Positions 1-6,594 of a DNA stretch of 8,417 nt are shown piece after piece. Under the pieces are notes generated by a model. The model ran no database searches. It was not told where the DNA came from and saw only the letters and a program-made list of their open reading frames with translations. The first letter of the stretch is position 1. Every line of letters begins with the position of its first letter. Source of the stretch: Candidatus Rokuibacteriota bacterium (GTDB taxonomy: Bacteria; Methylomirabilota; Methylomirabilia; Rokubacteriales; CSP1-6); assembly GCA_016179165.1 (NCBI GenBank), contig JACORX010000431.1, positions 1 to 8,417 on the forward strand, in the 5' to 3' direction. The position numbers and the translations under genes were made by a program.

Positions 1-222
1 GATGACCTGTACGACCTGGTCAAGAAGCGCCAGTTGCCTGCGTAGGAGCTCCTGCAGTAAGCCCTGCGCGCTGACCTGCGTCGTTTGGACCTGCTGGCTG
101 AGAGCGACCGATACGTCGCCGATTTGGTGTCGCAGGTAGGGCAGCCCAATGCAGCTGAGCGCTCCCGAGCAAGCGTGGTTGCTGGGCGAATCGCCAGGCG
201 AGTGACCCGCAAGGCTGGTTGA
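1..222 (+). pseudogene. Ribbon-helix-helix-type antitoxin, 3' part, interrupted by two in-frame stops
   Basis: One continuous frame runs from the window edge to TGA at 220-222. It reads like the C-terminal two-thirds of the RHH-type antitoxins that precede VapC toxins: a segment beginning DDLYDLVKKRQLPA, then ELLQ, ALRADLRRLDLLAESDRY and VADLVSQVGQPNAAERSRA. The frame is broken by TAG at 43-45, where relatives usually have Ser in an LPxSELLQEA stretch, and by TAA at 58-60, where Glu is expected. Each could arise by one substitution (TCG to TAG, GAA to TAA). The rest keeps family character, so decay is recent or the stops are sequence errors. In a working system this protein would bind the toxin with its C-terminal half and repress the operon with its N-terminal RHH domain. 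The N-terminus lies outside the window. A restart at TTG 85 or GTG 127 could give a toxin-binding fragment, but neither has a visible ribosome binding site. Family assignment is from memory of the pattern. Confidence 0.62.
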
Positions 223-608
223 GCGCCGTGCTGGTACTCGATTCGAGTGCGGTCAGCCGCCTCGCGGAGCGCTCTCGGCCTGTGGTCGCTCTCATCCTGG
301 CCCTCCGAGACGAGGGCCTGTGGCCTCCTGTGGTTCCGTCGGTCGTCCTCGTGGAGTGCCTGCAGGGGCACGCCGGACGCGACGCCGCCGAGAACAAGTT
401 CCTCAAGGCGTGCGACATCGTGGAGGAGATAGGCGAGCCGCTCGCGAGACGTGCAGCCTTCTTACGCCGACATGCTCGTCTAGGCTCCGCCGTCGACGCG
501 CTAGTTGTCGCGGTCGCCGAACCCGACGGGACCGTGCTCACCTCCGATCCGCGCGACCTCGAAGCGCTCGCCTCCCACGCCCGGCGCGTCCGGATTGAAC
601 GCATCTGA
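219..608 (+). CDS. vapC: VapC-type PIN-domain ribonuclease toxin
   Basis: This encodes 129 residues, a normal length for a VapC toxin: a small Mg2+-dependent endoribonuclease that cleaves tRNA or other RNA when not held by its antitoxin. The PIN acidic residues are all visible: D8 in VLVLDSSAVSRL, E46 in VVLVECLQG, D93 in SAVDALVVAVA, and D110 with D113 in VLTSDPRDLEAL. The chosen start is TTG 219, which overlaps the antitoxin stop in the 4-nt string TTGA and has AAGG at 211-214. GTG 228 would give MLVLDSSAV, an equally typical VapC N-terminus, so the start is uncertain. The partner frame directly upstream carries two stops, which leaves an apparently intact toxin without an obvious full-length antitoxin. 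The gene is followed by a BrnT remnant and an attC-like site, which suggests integron cassette cargo. The PIN family call is firm; toxicity is inferred. Confidence 0.85.
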   Translation: MSAVLVLDSSAVSRLAERSRPVVALILALRDEGLWPPVVPSVVLVECLQGHAGRDAAENKFLKACDIVEEIGEPLARRAAFLRRHARLGSAVDALVVAVAEPDGTVLTSDPRDLEALASHARRVRIERI

Positions 609-718
609 ACCCCGCCAAACATGGCGTCTCGTTCGAAGAAGCGGCAACGGTATTCCGCGATGCCCTGTCGGCGACGTGTGGGAGGGAGGTCATGTCCGTT
701 GGCGGCCATCCTCCGTGA
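608..718 (+). pseudogene. BrnT-family toxin remnant
   Basis: Directly after the VapC stop, in another frame, the sequence reads NPAKHGVSFEEAATVFRDAL followed by SATCGREVMSVGGHPP and TGA at 716-718. The block KHGVSFEEAATVF is the hallmark N-terminal segment of BrnT ribonuclease toxins (usual form NxxKHGVSFEEAxxVFxDP). The fragment lacks a start codon: the frame has a stop at 596-598 and no ATG/GTG before the motif. It also lacks the preceding FxWDPxK strand and everything after roughly the first third of the protein, including the C-terminal RIISAR-type region. No BrnA antitoxin is visible downstream. It is therefore a truncated relic, probably joined to the end of vapC by an old deletion or recombination. 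The similarity is short but specific; the part after SAT is not clearly BrnT. Confidence 0.6.
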
Positions 719-775
719 CTGCGAACTCGAACGCGATGAGTTCATCGCGCTGTTGTAGCCGGGGTGGCGTCAGAG

Positions 776-832
776 GTCGAACCACAGCATGCAGCCGACG
801 GCCTTCGGCCGTGGCTGATACCGACGTTCGGC
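776..832 (+). other. attC: Integron attC-like recombination site
   Basis: The outer boxes are GTCGAAC at 776-782 (R'') and GTTCGGC at 826-832 (R'). They are inverted complements apart from one base and resemble the RYYYAAC/GTTRRRY consensus, with one departure in each box. Inside is an imperfect hairpin: CAGCC (792-796) pairs with GGCTG (813-817), ACGGCC (798-803) pairs with GGCCGT (807-812), the loop is TTC, and G797 is left unpaired. A single extrahelical base on this arm, short spacers to the outer boxes and a total of 57 bp match the folded single-strand substrate of IntI integrases. The layout closely resembles attC sites of aadA-type cassettes, which have AAGCC, extra G, then ACGCC around a TTC loop. 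The predicted exchange point is between G826 and T827. The R' box lies at the 3' side of the plus-strand toxin cargo, the expected cassette order. No integrase is in view. Confidence 0.72.
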
Positions 833-880
833 TTTGCGAGGATAGCGAAGGCGCCGATGTCTACGGTGTCTATGTCGGAC

Positions 881-905
881 GCTGCGGCGGCGAGCGCTCC
901 GCAGC
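881..905 (-). terminator. Possible hairpin terminator after the DUF2784 gene
   Basis: GCTGCGG at 881-887 is exactly complementary to CCGCAGC at 899-905 with an 11-nt loop. The hairpin lies 14 nt beyond the stop codon of the minus-strand DUF2784 gene, where a terminator would be expected. There is no T-run on the minus strand after the stem, so it is at best a weak or factor-assisted terminator. It may simply be chance in GC-rich DNA. Confidence 0.25.
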
Positions 906-919
906 TGTGATTCTGCCTG

Positions 920-1315
920 TCACACATGTGCCCCGCGCGCGGCGCGCCCTCGCCCGCGGCGGGACATCGCAATGACGCGCCAGTACACGAGGAGGTTCAG
1001 CGCCAGCACCGCCGCGCCGAGTACCAGCTGCGCCTCGCGGGTGAGCCCTGCCGGATAGAGCACGGCGGTGACGTAGTGCTCGATGAATCCGCCTTGATAG
1101 CCTGCCCGGCCGCCGAGCCGTTGAAGCCGGTTCTCGAGCGGCGTGAGCGGGCACGTGAACCCAATGACCGCGATGGCCGCGCCCCACAGCGCCACCGGGA
1201 CGTGGATCCAGGCCAGCCGGCGCCATCGCCACACCAAGAGTCCACCGAGGGCGACGAAGGCCACGAACGCCAGGTGCGCGACGAGCACGAGGTCCGCCAT
1301 CCAACGGTAGAGCAT
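920..1315 (-). CDS. DUF2784-family small membrane protein
   Basis: This is a 131-residue integral membrane protein of unknown function. The N-terminus MLYRWMADLVLVAHLAFV leads into a first membrane helix (about 5-29), a second follows at about 34-53, and a third at about 93-113. The conserved-looking loops CPLTPLEN (55-62) and GGFIEHY (75-81), followed by LYPAGLTREAQ, match the DUF2784 pattern as I remember it, and the length is typical. The last ~15 residues (SRRGRGRAARGAHV) are a basic tail that may be lineage-specific. ATG 1313-1315 is the natural family start, although no good Shine-Dalgarno precedes it. The gene diverges from the ABC exporter genes, with 130 nt between the starts, and ends about 88 nt from the attC-like site, so it probably marks the chromosomal side of the cassette boundary. 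No reaction or partner can be assigned. Confidence 0.82.
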   Translation of the reverse strand: MLYRWMADLVLVAHLAFVAFVALGGLLVWRWRRLAWIHVPVALWGAAIAVIGFTCPLTPLENRLQRLGGRAGYQGGFIEHYVTAVLYPAGLTREAQLVLGAAVLALNLLVYWRVIAMSRRGRGRAARGAHV

Positions 1316-1360
1316 GTCAGGATCGGGGCACTGCCGACATGGGTGTTGCGCCTTTCAATT

Positions 1361-1376
1361 CCATCGGGCACGATGG
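1361..1376. promoter_or_regulatory. Inverted repeat in the divergent intergenic region
   Basis: CCATCG (1361-1366) and CGATGG (1371-1376) form a perfect 6-bp inverted repeat around GGCA. It lies between the divergent starts of the DUF2784 gene and the ABC exporter operon, where a shared operator would be placed. No convincing -35/-10 pair is visible nearby; TTGCGC at 1346-1351 lacks a matching -10. Repressor site or chance hairpin cannot be separated from one sequence. Confidence 0.25.
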
Positions 1377-1432
1377 TGAACCGGGCGCCAGGCCCCGTCA
1401 ACCGCCGGCCACCGAGACACGGCCTCTTTCGC

Positions 1433-1437
1433 AAGGA
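1433..1437 (+). promoter_or_regulatory. Shine-Dalgarno for the ABC ATPase gene
   Basis: AAGGA ends 8 nt before ATG 1446, ideal spacing. It fixes the start of the first gene of the exporter operon. Confidence 0.6.
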
Positions 1438-1445
1438 ATCCGCCC

Positions 1446-2338
<893 letters not shown>

Positions 2339-2339
<1 letters not shown>

Positions 2340-3103
2340 TGGCCCCGCTCTTCCGGATGCTCGTCGCCCAGACGCTCGGCGAGCTGCGCGTCCGCTGGCG
2401 CACTCCGGCCTTCAGCCTGACGAACCTCGCGCTCCCGGTGCTCTTCTTCACCTTCTTCGGGCTGCCCGTCGCGGGGCAGACGTTTTCGAACGGCGTGAGC
2501 GTGGGCGCCTACCTCCTCGCCTCGTTCGCCGCCTACGCGGTCGGCAGCGTGATGGTCTACGGCTTCGGGATCGGCGTGGCGACGGAGCGGGGAATGAAGG
2601 TCGATCTGCTGATGCGCGCGACCCCGCTGCCACCGGCGATCGCCATTCTGGCGAAGGTGCTGAACGCGCTCGCGTTCTCCCTGCTGTCCGTCGTGGTCCT
2701 GATCGTCTACTGCATCCTCGTCGGCGGCGTGCGGCAGGACCTGACGGTCTGGATCGACATCACCGCGCGGCTCCTCGCGGGGTCGCTGCCCTTCGTCGCG
2801 CTGGGCTTCGCGATCGGGTACAGCTCCGGCCCCACCGTGGCGCCCGCGCTGGCGAACCTGATCTTCCTCCCGCTGTCGTTCGCCTCGGGCCTGTTCATGC
2901 CGCTCGACCGGCTCCCCGGCTTCGTGCAGCGGATCGCCCCGTACCTGCCGACCTACCACTACGGTCAGCTCGCGTGGAGCGCCGTCGGCGTCCCGTCCGA
3001 GCCCCTCTTGACCAGCCTCGCCTGGCTCGCCGGCTACACCGCGCTGTTCATGGCGGTCACGATCCGGGCCTACCGGCGCGAGCAGTCGCTCAAGTTCGCC
3101 TAA
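2339..3103 (+). CDS. ABC-2 type transporter permease (DrrB/NatB-like)
   Basis: This 254-residue inner-membrane protein has six predicted helices, at about 25-44, 55-82, 107-130, 143-161, 166-187 and 225-243, the standard ABC-2 fold. The short N-terminal amphipathic stretch (RMLVAQTLGELRVRWRTPAF) and the signature region FASGLFMPLDRLPGFVQRIA (181-200), followed by PYLPTYHYGQLAW, are characteristic of this permease class. Two copies would form the export channel with two copies of the ATPase encoded immediately upstream, whose stop overlaps this start by one base. The end is 27 nt before the propeller gene, so they are probably co-transcribed. Substrate is not predictable from sequence. Confidence 0.9.
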
Positions 3104-3117
3104 ACCCACATGTTCAT

Positions 3118-3124
3118 GAGGAGA
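3118..3124 (+). promoter_or_regulatory. Shine-Dalgarno that decides the propeller start
   Basis: GAGGAGA ends 6 nt before ATG 3131. The two earlier in-frame ATGs (3110 and 3116) lack such a site and would place this purine tract inside the coding region. The gene therefore most likely starts at 3131, which also gives a clean signal peptide. Confidence 0.75.
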
Positions 3125-3130
3125 CCCTCC

Positions 3131-4279
3131 ATGAGGCAAGCGATCCGCTCCCTGATCCTTCTCGTGCTCACGCTCCTCGTCCCTGCGACCGGCGCCCGGG
3201 CCGAGATCCTGGCCATGCTCAACTACGAGACCAAGCCCGAGCACGTCGCGCGGAAGGAAGGGATCGCGATCATCGACGTGGATCCGAAATCGCCCACGTT
3301 CGGCAAGATGCTCATGGACATTCCGCTGCCGCCGGATCTGGTCGCCCATCACATCTACTTCAACAAGGACAAGAGCAAGGCGTACATCACCGCGCTCGGC
3401 AAGAGCATCCTGCACGTGATGGACTTGACGCGCTTCCCCTACCGGATGAAAGCCGTACCGCTGCCCACCTGCAAGGTGATGGAGGACGTGGTGTTCTCCG
3501 ATGACGGCAAGACCTGGTACCTGACCTGCATGGGCTCGAGCGCCGTGGTCATGGGCGACGCCGCGACGGACACGCCGACCAAGACCGTGACGGCGCCCTC
3601 CGGCCCGGCGTTCATCAAGTACCCGCACGGCATCTCCATCCACGGGGGCATCGACCGGCTGATCATCACGAGCACGGTGCGGGCCACGGATCTCGGCGAC
3701 CCGGGAGAGACCGTAACGGTCCTCGAGGCGAGCACGGGCAAGGTGCTGTCCACCCACAAGGTCTCGCTCAAACCCTCGCCCTCGGGCGAGGCGCCGGTGG
3801 AAACGATGTTCCTCCCCCGTGCCAACCCGCCGGTCGCCTACATCACCACCATGTACGGCGGCACGCTCTGGATGGCGGCGTGGAACCCGCCGAACAAGAG
3901 CTTCGACTTCAGCCAGGTGGACGACCTCGGCAAGCGCGGGCAGGGCGTCCTGCTCGAGATGGAGCACAACAAGAAAGGCGACCGCCTCTACGTGACCGCC
4001 GCCAAGCCCGGCCACGTGAATGTCTACGACGTCAGCGATCCCCGGAAGCCGGCCATCCTGAAGGCGATCCCCGCGGGGCCCGGCGCGCACCACCTGGCCT
4101 TCTCCGCCGAGGAGCGCTACCTCTTCGTGCAGAACAGCCTGCTCAACCTGCCCGGGATCAGCGACGGCTCCGTCACCGTGATCGACGTCGCCAAGGGCGA
4201 GCCGATCGCGAGCATGGACACGCTCAAGAACCAGGGCCTCAACCCGAACTGCATCATCCTGCTCCCTCAGCGCCCGTAA
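3131..4279 (+). CDS. Secreted YncE/YVTN-like seven-bladed beta-propeller protein
   Basis: The product is 382 residues. A signal peptide is clear: basic MRQAIR, hydrophobic SLILLVLTLLVPAT, cleavage after GARA (A24), so the protein acts in the periplasm or outside. The mature part consists of repeated strands of the form F-S/N-x-D-x-K-x-x-Y-V/I-T alternating with VxDV-type strands, for example HHIYFNKDKSKAYITALG (73-90), FSDDGKTWYLT and HHLAFSAEERYLFV. About seven such blades fit a YncE, 40-residue YVTN or selenium-binding-protein-like propeller. Blade by blade, polar residues recur at the inner-strand entry: H73-H74, E118-D119, H166, E224, E278-H279, H320-H321, N371/N373. In a propeller these line the central channel and could bind metal or a substrate. 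No haem motif or lipobox is visible. The gene sits between an ABC exporter and a cyclase-hydrolase fusion, probably in one operon. The exact function is unknown. Confidence 0.8.
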   Translation: MRQAIRSLILLVLTLLVPATGARAEILAMLNYETKPEHVARKEGIAIIDVDPKSPTFGKMLMDIPLPPDLVAHHIYFNKDKSKAYITALGKSILHVMDLTRFPYRMKAVPLPTCKVMEDVVFSDDGKTWYLTCMGSSAVVMGDAATDTPTKTVTAPSGPAFIKYPHGISIHGGIDRLIITSTVRATDLGDPGETVTVLEASTGKVLSTHKVSLKPSPSGEAPVETMFLPRANPPVAYITTMYGGTLWMAAWNPPNKSFDFSQVDDLGKRGQGVLLEMEHNKKGDRLYVTAAKPGHVNVYDVSDPRKPAILKAIPAGPGAHHLAFSAEERYLFVQNSLLNLPGISDGSVTVIDVAKGEPIASMDTLKNQGLNPNCIILLPQRP

Positions 4280-4282
4280 CGC

Positions 4283-4287
4283 GAGGA
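4283..4287 (+). promoter_or_regulatory. Shine-Dalgarno of the cyclase-hydrolase gene
   Basis: GAGGA lies 3 nt before ATG 4291 and 6 nt before the adjacent in-frame ATG 4294. The spacing favours the second ATG, which changes the protein by one Met only. Confidence 0.55.
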
Positions 4288-4290
4288 CAC

Positions 4291-5706
4291 ATGATGGGCG
4301 ACCACTCCTCGATAAAGCGCCGGCTCGCCGCCATTCTCGCCGCCGACATCGCCGGCTACAGCCGTCTCATGGGCGAGGACGAGGCCTCGACGGTCCGCGA
4401 CCTCAAGGGCCATCAGGCGGTGATCCTGCCGCTGGTCGGCCGCTACGGCGGCCGCATCATCGACACCGCCGGGGACGGCATCCTGGCCGAGTTCCCGAGC
4501 GTGATCAACGCGACCGAGTGCGCGGTCGAGATCCAGACCATCATGGCGACGCGCAACGAGGTGGTGCCCGAGTCGCGCCGCATGCTGTTCCGCATCGGCA
4601 TCAACCTGGGTGACGTCATCCACGACGAGACCCGGATCTACGGCGACGGCATCAACATCGCGGCGCGGCTCGAGGGGATCGCGGAGCCCGGCGGGATCTG
4701 CATCTCCCGCCAGGTGTTCGACCAGGTGAGTCGCGCGCTCAAGGCGGATTTCCAGGCGCTCGGCCCGCGCACCTTGAAGAACATCGCGCAGCCGGTGGAC
4801 GTCTTCGCCATCGCGCCGGCGGATCGCGGCGCCGGCCCGGGCGTGACGGCCCCCAATGCCGTTGATCTGAAGCAGGAGATCCGCTTCTGCACCGCGCCCG
4901 ACGGCGTCCAGCTCGCCTATTCGACGATCGGCCAGGGGCCGCCGTTGATGAAGACGGGCAACTGGATGACCCATCTGGAATACGATCTCGAAAGCCCGAT
5001 CTGGCGGCATTTGTACCGGGAGCTGCTGAAGGACCACACGCTGGTCCGCTACGACGCCCGCGGTAACGGGCTGTCGGACCGGACCGTCGACGAGATCTCG
5101 TTCGACGCCTTCGTGAGCGATCTGGAGACGGTCGTCGACGCCGCGGGGATCACGCGGTTCGCCCTGCTCGGGATCTCCCAGGGCTGCGCGGTCTCGATCG
5201 CCTACGCGGTGCGACATCCCGAGCGGGTATCGCATCTCATCCTCTACGGCGGGTACGCGCTGGGCTGGAACAAGCGCGCCCGCAGCGCGGCCCAGAAAGA
5301 GGAGGACGCCGCCCTGCTGACGCTGATGCGCCTGGGCTGGGGCAAGGAGAATCCGGCCTTTCGCCAGCTCTTCACCTCCCAGTTCATGCCCGGCGGGACC
5401 AAGGAGCAGGCCGACTGGTTCAACGAGCTGGAGCGCATCACGGTCTCGGGGGATGTTGCCGCCCGGATGTTCGAGGCAAACGGCGAGACCGACGTCACCG
5501 CGCTGCTCCCGCAGGTACGCGTGCCGACCCTCGTGCTGCACGCGCGCGACGATGCCCGCGTTCCGTTCGAAGCCGGGCGCCGGATGGCGGCCGGCATCCC
5601 GGGTGCCCAGTTCGTCACACTGCAGGGGCGCAACCACCTCTTCCTGGAGACCGAGCCGGCATTTGGCCAGTTCCTGGAGCACACCCGGGCCTTCCTGGCA
5701 ACCTGA
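4291..5706 (+). CDS. Class III nucleotide cyclase fused to alpha/beta hydrolase
   Basis: This is a 471-residue two-domain cytoplasmic protein with no signal or membrane helix. The N-terminal class III cyclase homology domain (about 8-175) has metal-binding D19 in LAADIAGYS and D62 in AGDGILAEF, plus transition-state N122 and R126 in INIAARLEG. The position usually filled by the purine-selecting Lys before GDG is D58 (IIDTAGDG), and its partner position looks like R115. ATP/GTP preference, and even activity, is therefore uncertain, although DTAGDG variants are common in rhizobial-type cyclases. After a linker, the hydrolase domain (about 196-471) shows the nucleophile elbow GISQG with S296, D421 in RDDARVP and H449 in GRNH: a complete triad. 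The family resembles hydrolases of the DGVQLAY...NGLSD type, often fused to regulatory domains. The open frame extends upstream to 3880 only as antisense-like overlap with the propeller; the Shine-Dalgarno at 4283 supports 4291/4294. It lies 11 nt after the propeller stop. Confidence 0.9.
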   Translation: MMGDHSSIKRRLAAILAADIAGYSRLMGEDEASTVRDLKGHQAVILPLVGRYGGRIIDTAGDGILAEFPSVINATECAVEIQTIMATRNEVVPESRRMLFRIGINLGDVIHDETRIYGDGINIAARLEGIAEPGGICISRQVFDQVSRALKADFQALGPRTLKNIAQPVDVFAIAPADRGAGPGVTAPNAVDLKQEIRFCTAPDGVQLAYSTIGQGPPLMKTGNWMTHLEYDLESPIWRHLYRELLKDHTLVRYDARGNGLSDRTVDEISFDAFVSDLETVVDAAGITRFALLGISQGCAVSIAYAVRHPERVSHLILYGGYALGWNKRARSAAQKEEDAALLTLMRLGWGKENPAFRQLFTSQFMPGGTKEQADWFNELERITVSGDVAARMFEANGETDVTALLPQVRVPTLVLHARDDARVPFEAGRRMAAGIPGAQFVTLQGRNHLFLETEPAFGQFLEHTRAFLAT

Positions 5707-5712
5707 GCGTCG

Positions 5713-6453
5713 CTAGGCCGCCGTGTAGCCGCCATCCACCGGCAGCGCGGCGCCGGTCACGAATGCCGCCTCATCGCTGGCAAGATACAGGATGGCGGCG
5801 GCGATGTCCTCCGGCTTGCCGAAGTGGCCCAAGGGGTGCCGCTCCAGCAGGGGCTGGTGCCAGCTTGGGTCGGTGAGGAACGGCGCCGTCATCGGCGTCT
5901 CGATGACGCCCGGGCACACGCAGTTCACGCGCACGCTGGGCGCCCAGGTCAGGGCCATGGATCGCGTCAGGTTGACGACGCCCCCCTTCGAGGCGGCGTA
6001 CGCGGGTGACAGCGAGCCGCCGACGAGACCGAAGATGGAGGCGATATTGGTGACGGACCCGTTGCCGCTCGCGGCCAGGTGGGGTAGGGCCGCGCGCGAG
6101 GCGAGGTAGGTGCCGCTGAGGTTCACGCCGACGACGCGCTCCCACTCCTTCGGCGCCGGCGTGGCATCCCGCCCCGCAGCGCTCACTCCCGCGGAGTTGA
6201 CGAGCGTCGTGATGCGCCCGAATCGCCCGAGCGCCGTCTCGATCATGCGGCCGCAGCTCCCCTCCTCGGTGACGTCAACGAGGAGCGCGGCCGCGACACC
6301 GCCGGCCTTGGCGATCATCTCCGCCGTCTCCTGCGCGGCGTCCCCCTTCGCGTCGGCGCACAGGAGTCGCCCGCCCTCGGCCGCGAGCCGCAGCGCCGTC
6401 GCCCGGCCGATGCCGGAGCCCGCACCCGTGACGATGACGACCTTGTCGTTCAT
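5713..6453 (-). CDS. Classical SDR-family NAD(P)-dependent oxidoreductase
   Basis: This is a 246-residue soluble enzyme of the short-chain dehydrogenase/reductase family (FabG-like size). The Rossmann cofactor motif TGAGSGIG is at residues 9-16, and D34 at the end of the second beta strand suggests NAD rather than NADP. NSAG is at 86-89, and the catalytic tetrad is N111, S139, Y152 and K156 (YAASK). PG at 181-182 and the C-terminus LPVDGGYTAA are typical. ATG 6451-6453 gives the standard MNDKVVIVTG start; the open frame continues 36 codons further upstream without family resemblance. The preceding G-rich tract is only a weak ribosome binding site. The stop is TAG, 6 nt from the stop of the convergent cyclase-hydrolase gene, with no clear terminator between them. 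The substrate (an alcohol or ketone) cannot be named, and 3-oxoacyl-ACP reductase is only one option. Confidence 0.92.
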   Translation of the reverse strand: MNDKVVIVTGAGSGIGRATALRLAAEGGRLLCADAKGDAAQETAEMIAKAGGVAAALLVDVTEEGSCGRMIETALGRFGRITTLVNSAGVSAAGRDATPAPKEWERVVGVNLSGTYLASRAALPHLAASGNGSVTNIASIFGLVGGSLSPAYAASKGGVVNLTRSMALTWAPSVRVNCVCPGVIETPMTAPFLTDPSWHQPLLERHPLGHFGKPEDIAAAILYLASDEAAFVTGAALPVDGGYTAA

Positions 6454-6576
6454 TCGCGGGCCCCCCGGACTCTGGCGCATGGCCACCGGATTGTGGACCG
6501 GCGGCGGCGGACCAGTCAAGGTCCGAGAGGAGAACGGCCAGCGCCTAGGCAACCCGCGCACGAAGACGAAGCGACC

Positions 6577-6594
6577 GGCAGCGCTGCCCCCCCC
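6577..6594. repeat. 12-bp palindrome followed by a run of eight C
   Basis: GGCAGCGCTGCC (6577-6588) is a perfect palindrome, overlapping an eight-C run at 6587-6594 that touches the stop of the minus-strand AAA/TPR frame. The 140-nt stretch 6454-6593 otherwise shows no gene or promoter I can support. The homopolymer is a likely place for length errors. Confidence 0.35.

Noticed and set aside
621..758. A 45-codon plus-strand ORF after vapC (MASRSKKRQRYSAM... to DEFIALL)
   Set aside because: It overlaps the BrnT remnant in another frame, has no Shine-Dalgarno and no family I recognise. The final segment CELERDEFIALL looks protein-like but is too short to support.
742..972. A 76-codon minus-strand ORF spanning the attC-like site
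   Set aside because: It runs antisense through the recombination site and into the DUF2784 end, has no family resemblance and arises from the GC-rich hairpin sequence.
1346..1374. A sigma70-like promoter (TTGCGC with CACGAT 17 nt later)
   Set aside because: The -10 element matches the consensus poorly, and the genome's promoter preferences are unknown.
3880..4290. The 5' extension of the cyclase-hydrolase frame upstream of ATG 4291
   Set aside because: It overlaps the propeller gene in another frame, encodes Arg/Pro-rich non-family sequence, and the Shine-Dalgarno at 4283 marks the true start.
4267..5682. A 471-codon minus-strand open frame
   Set aside because: It mirrors the cyclase-hydrolase gene, whose catalytic residues are all in the plus frame. 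No recognisable domain is present in the minus product.
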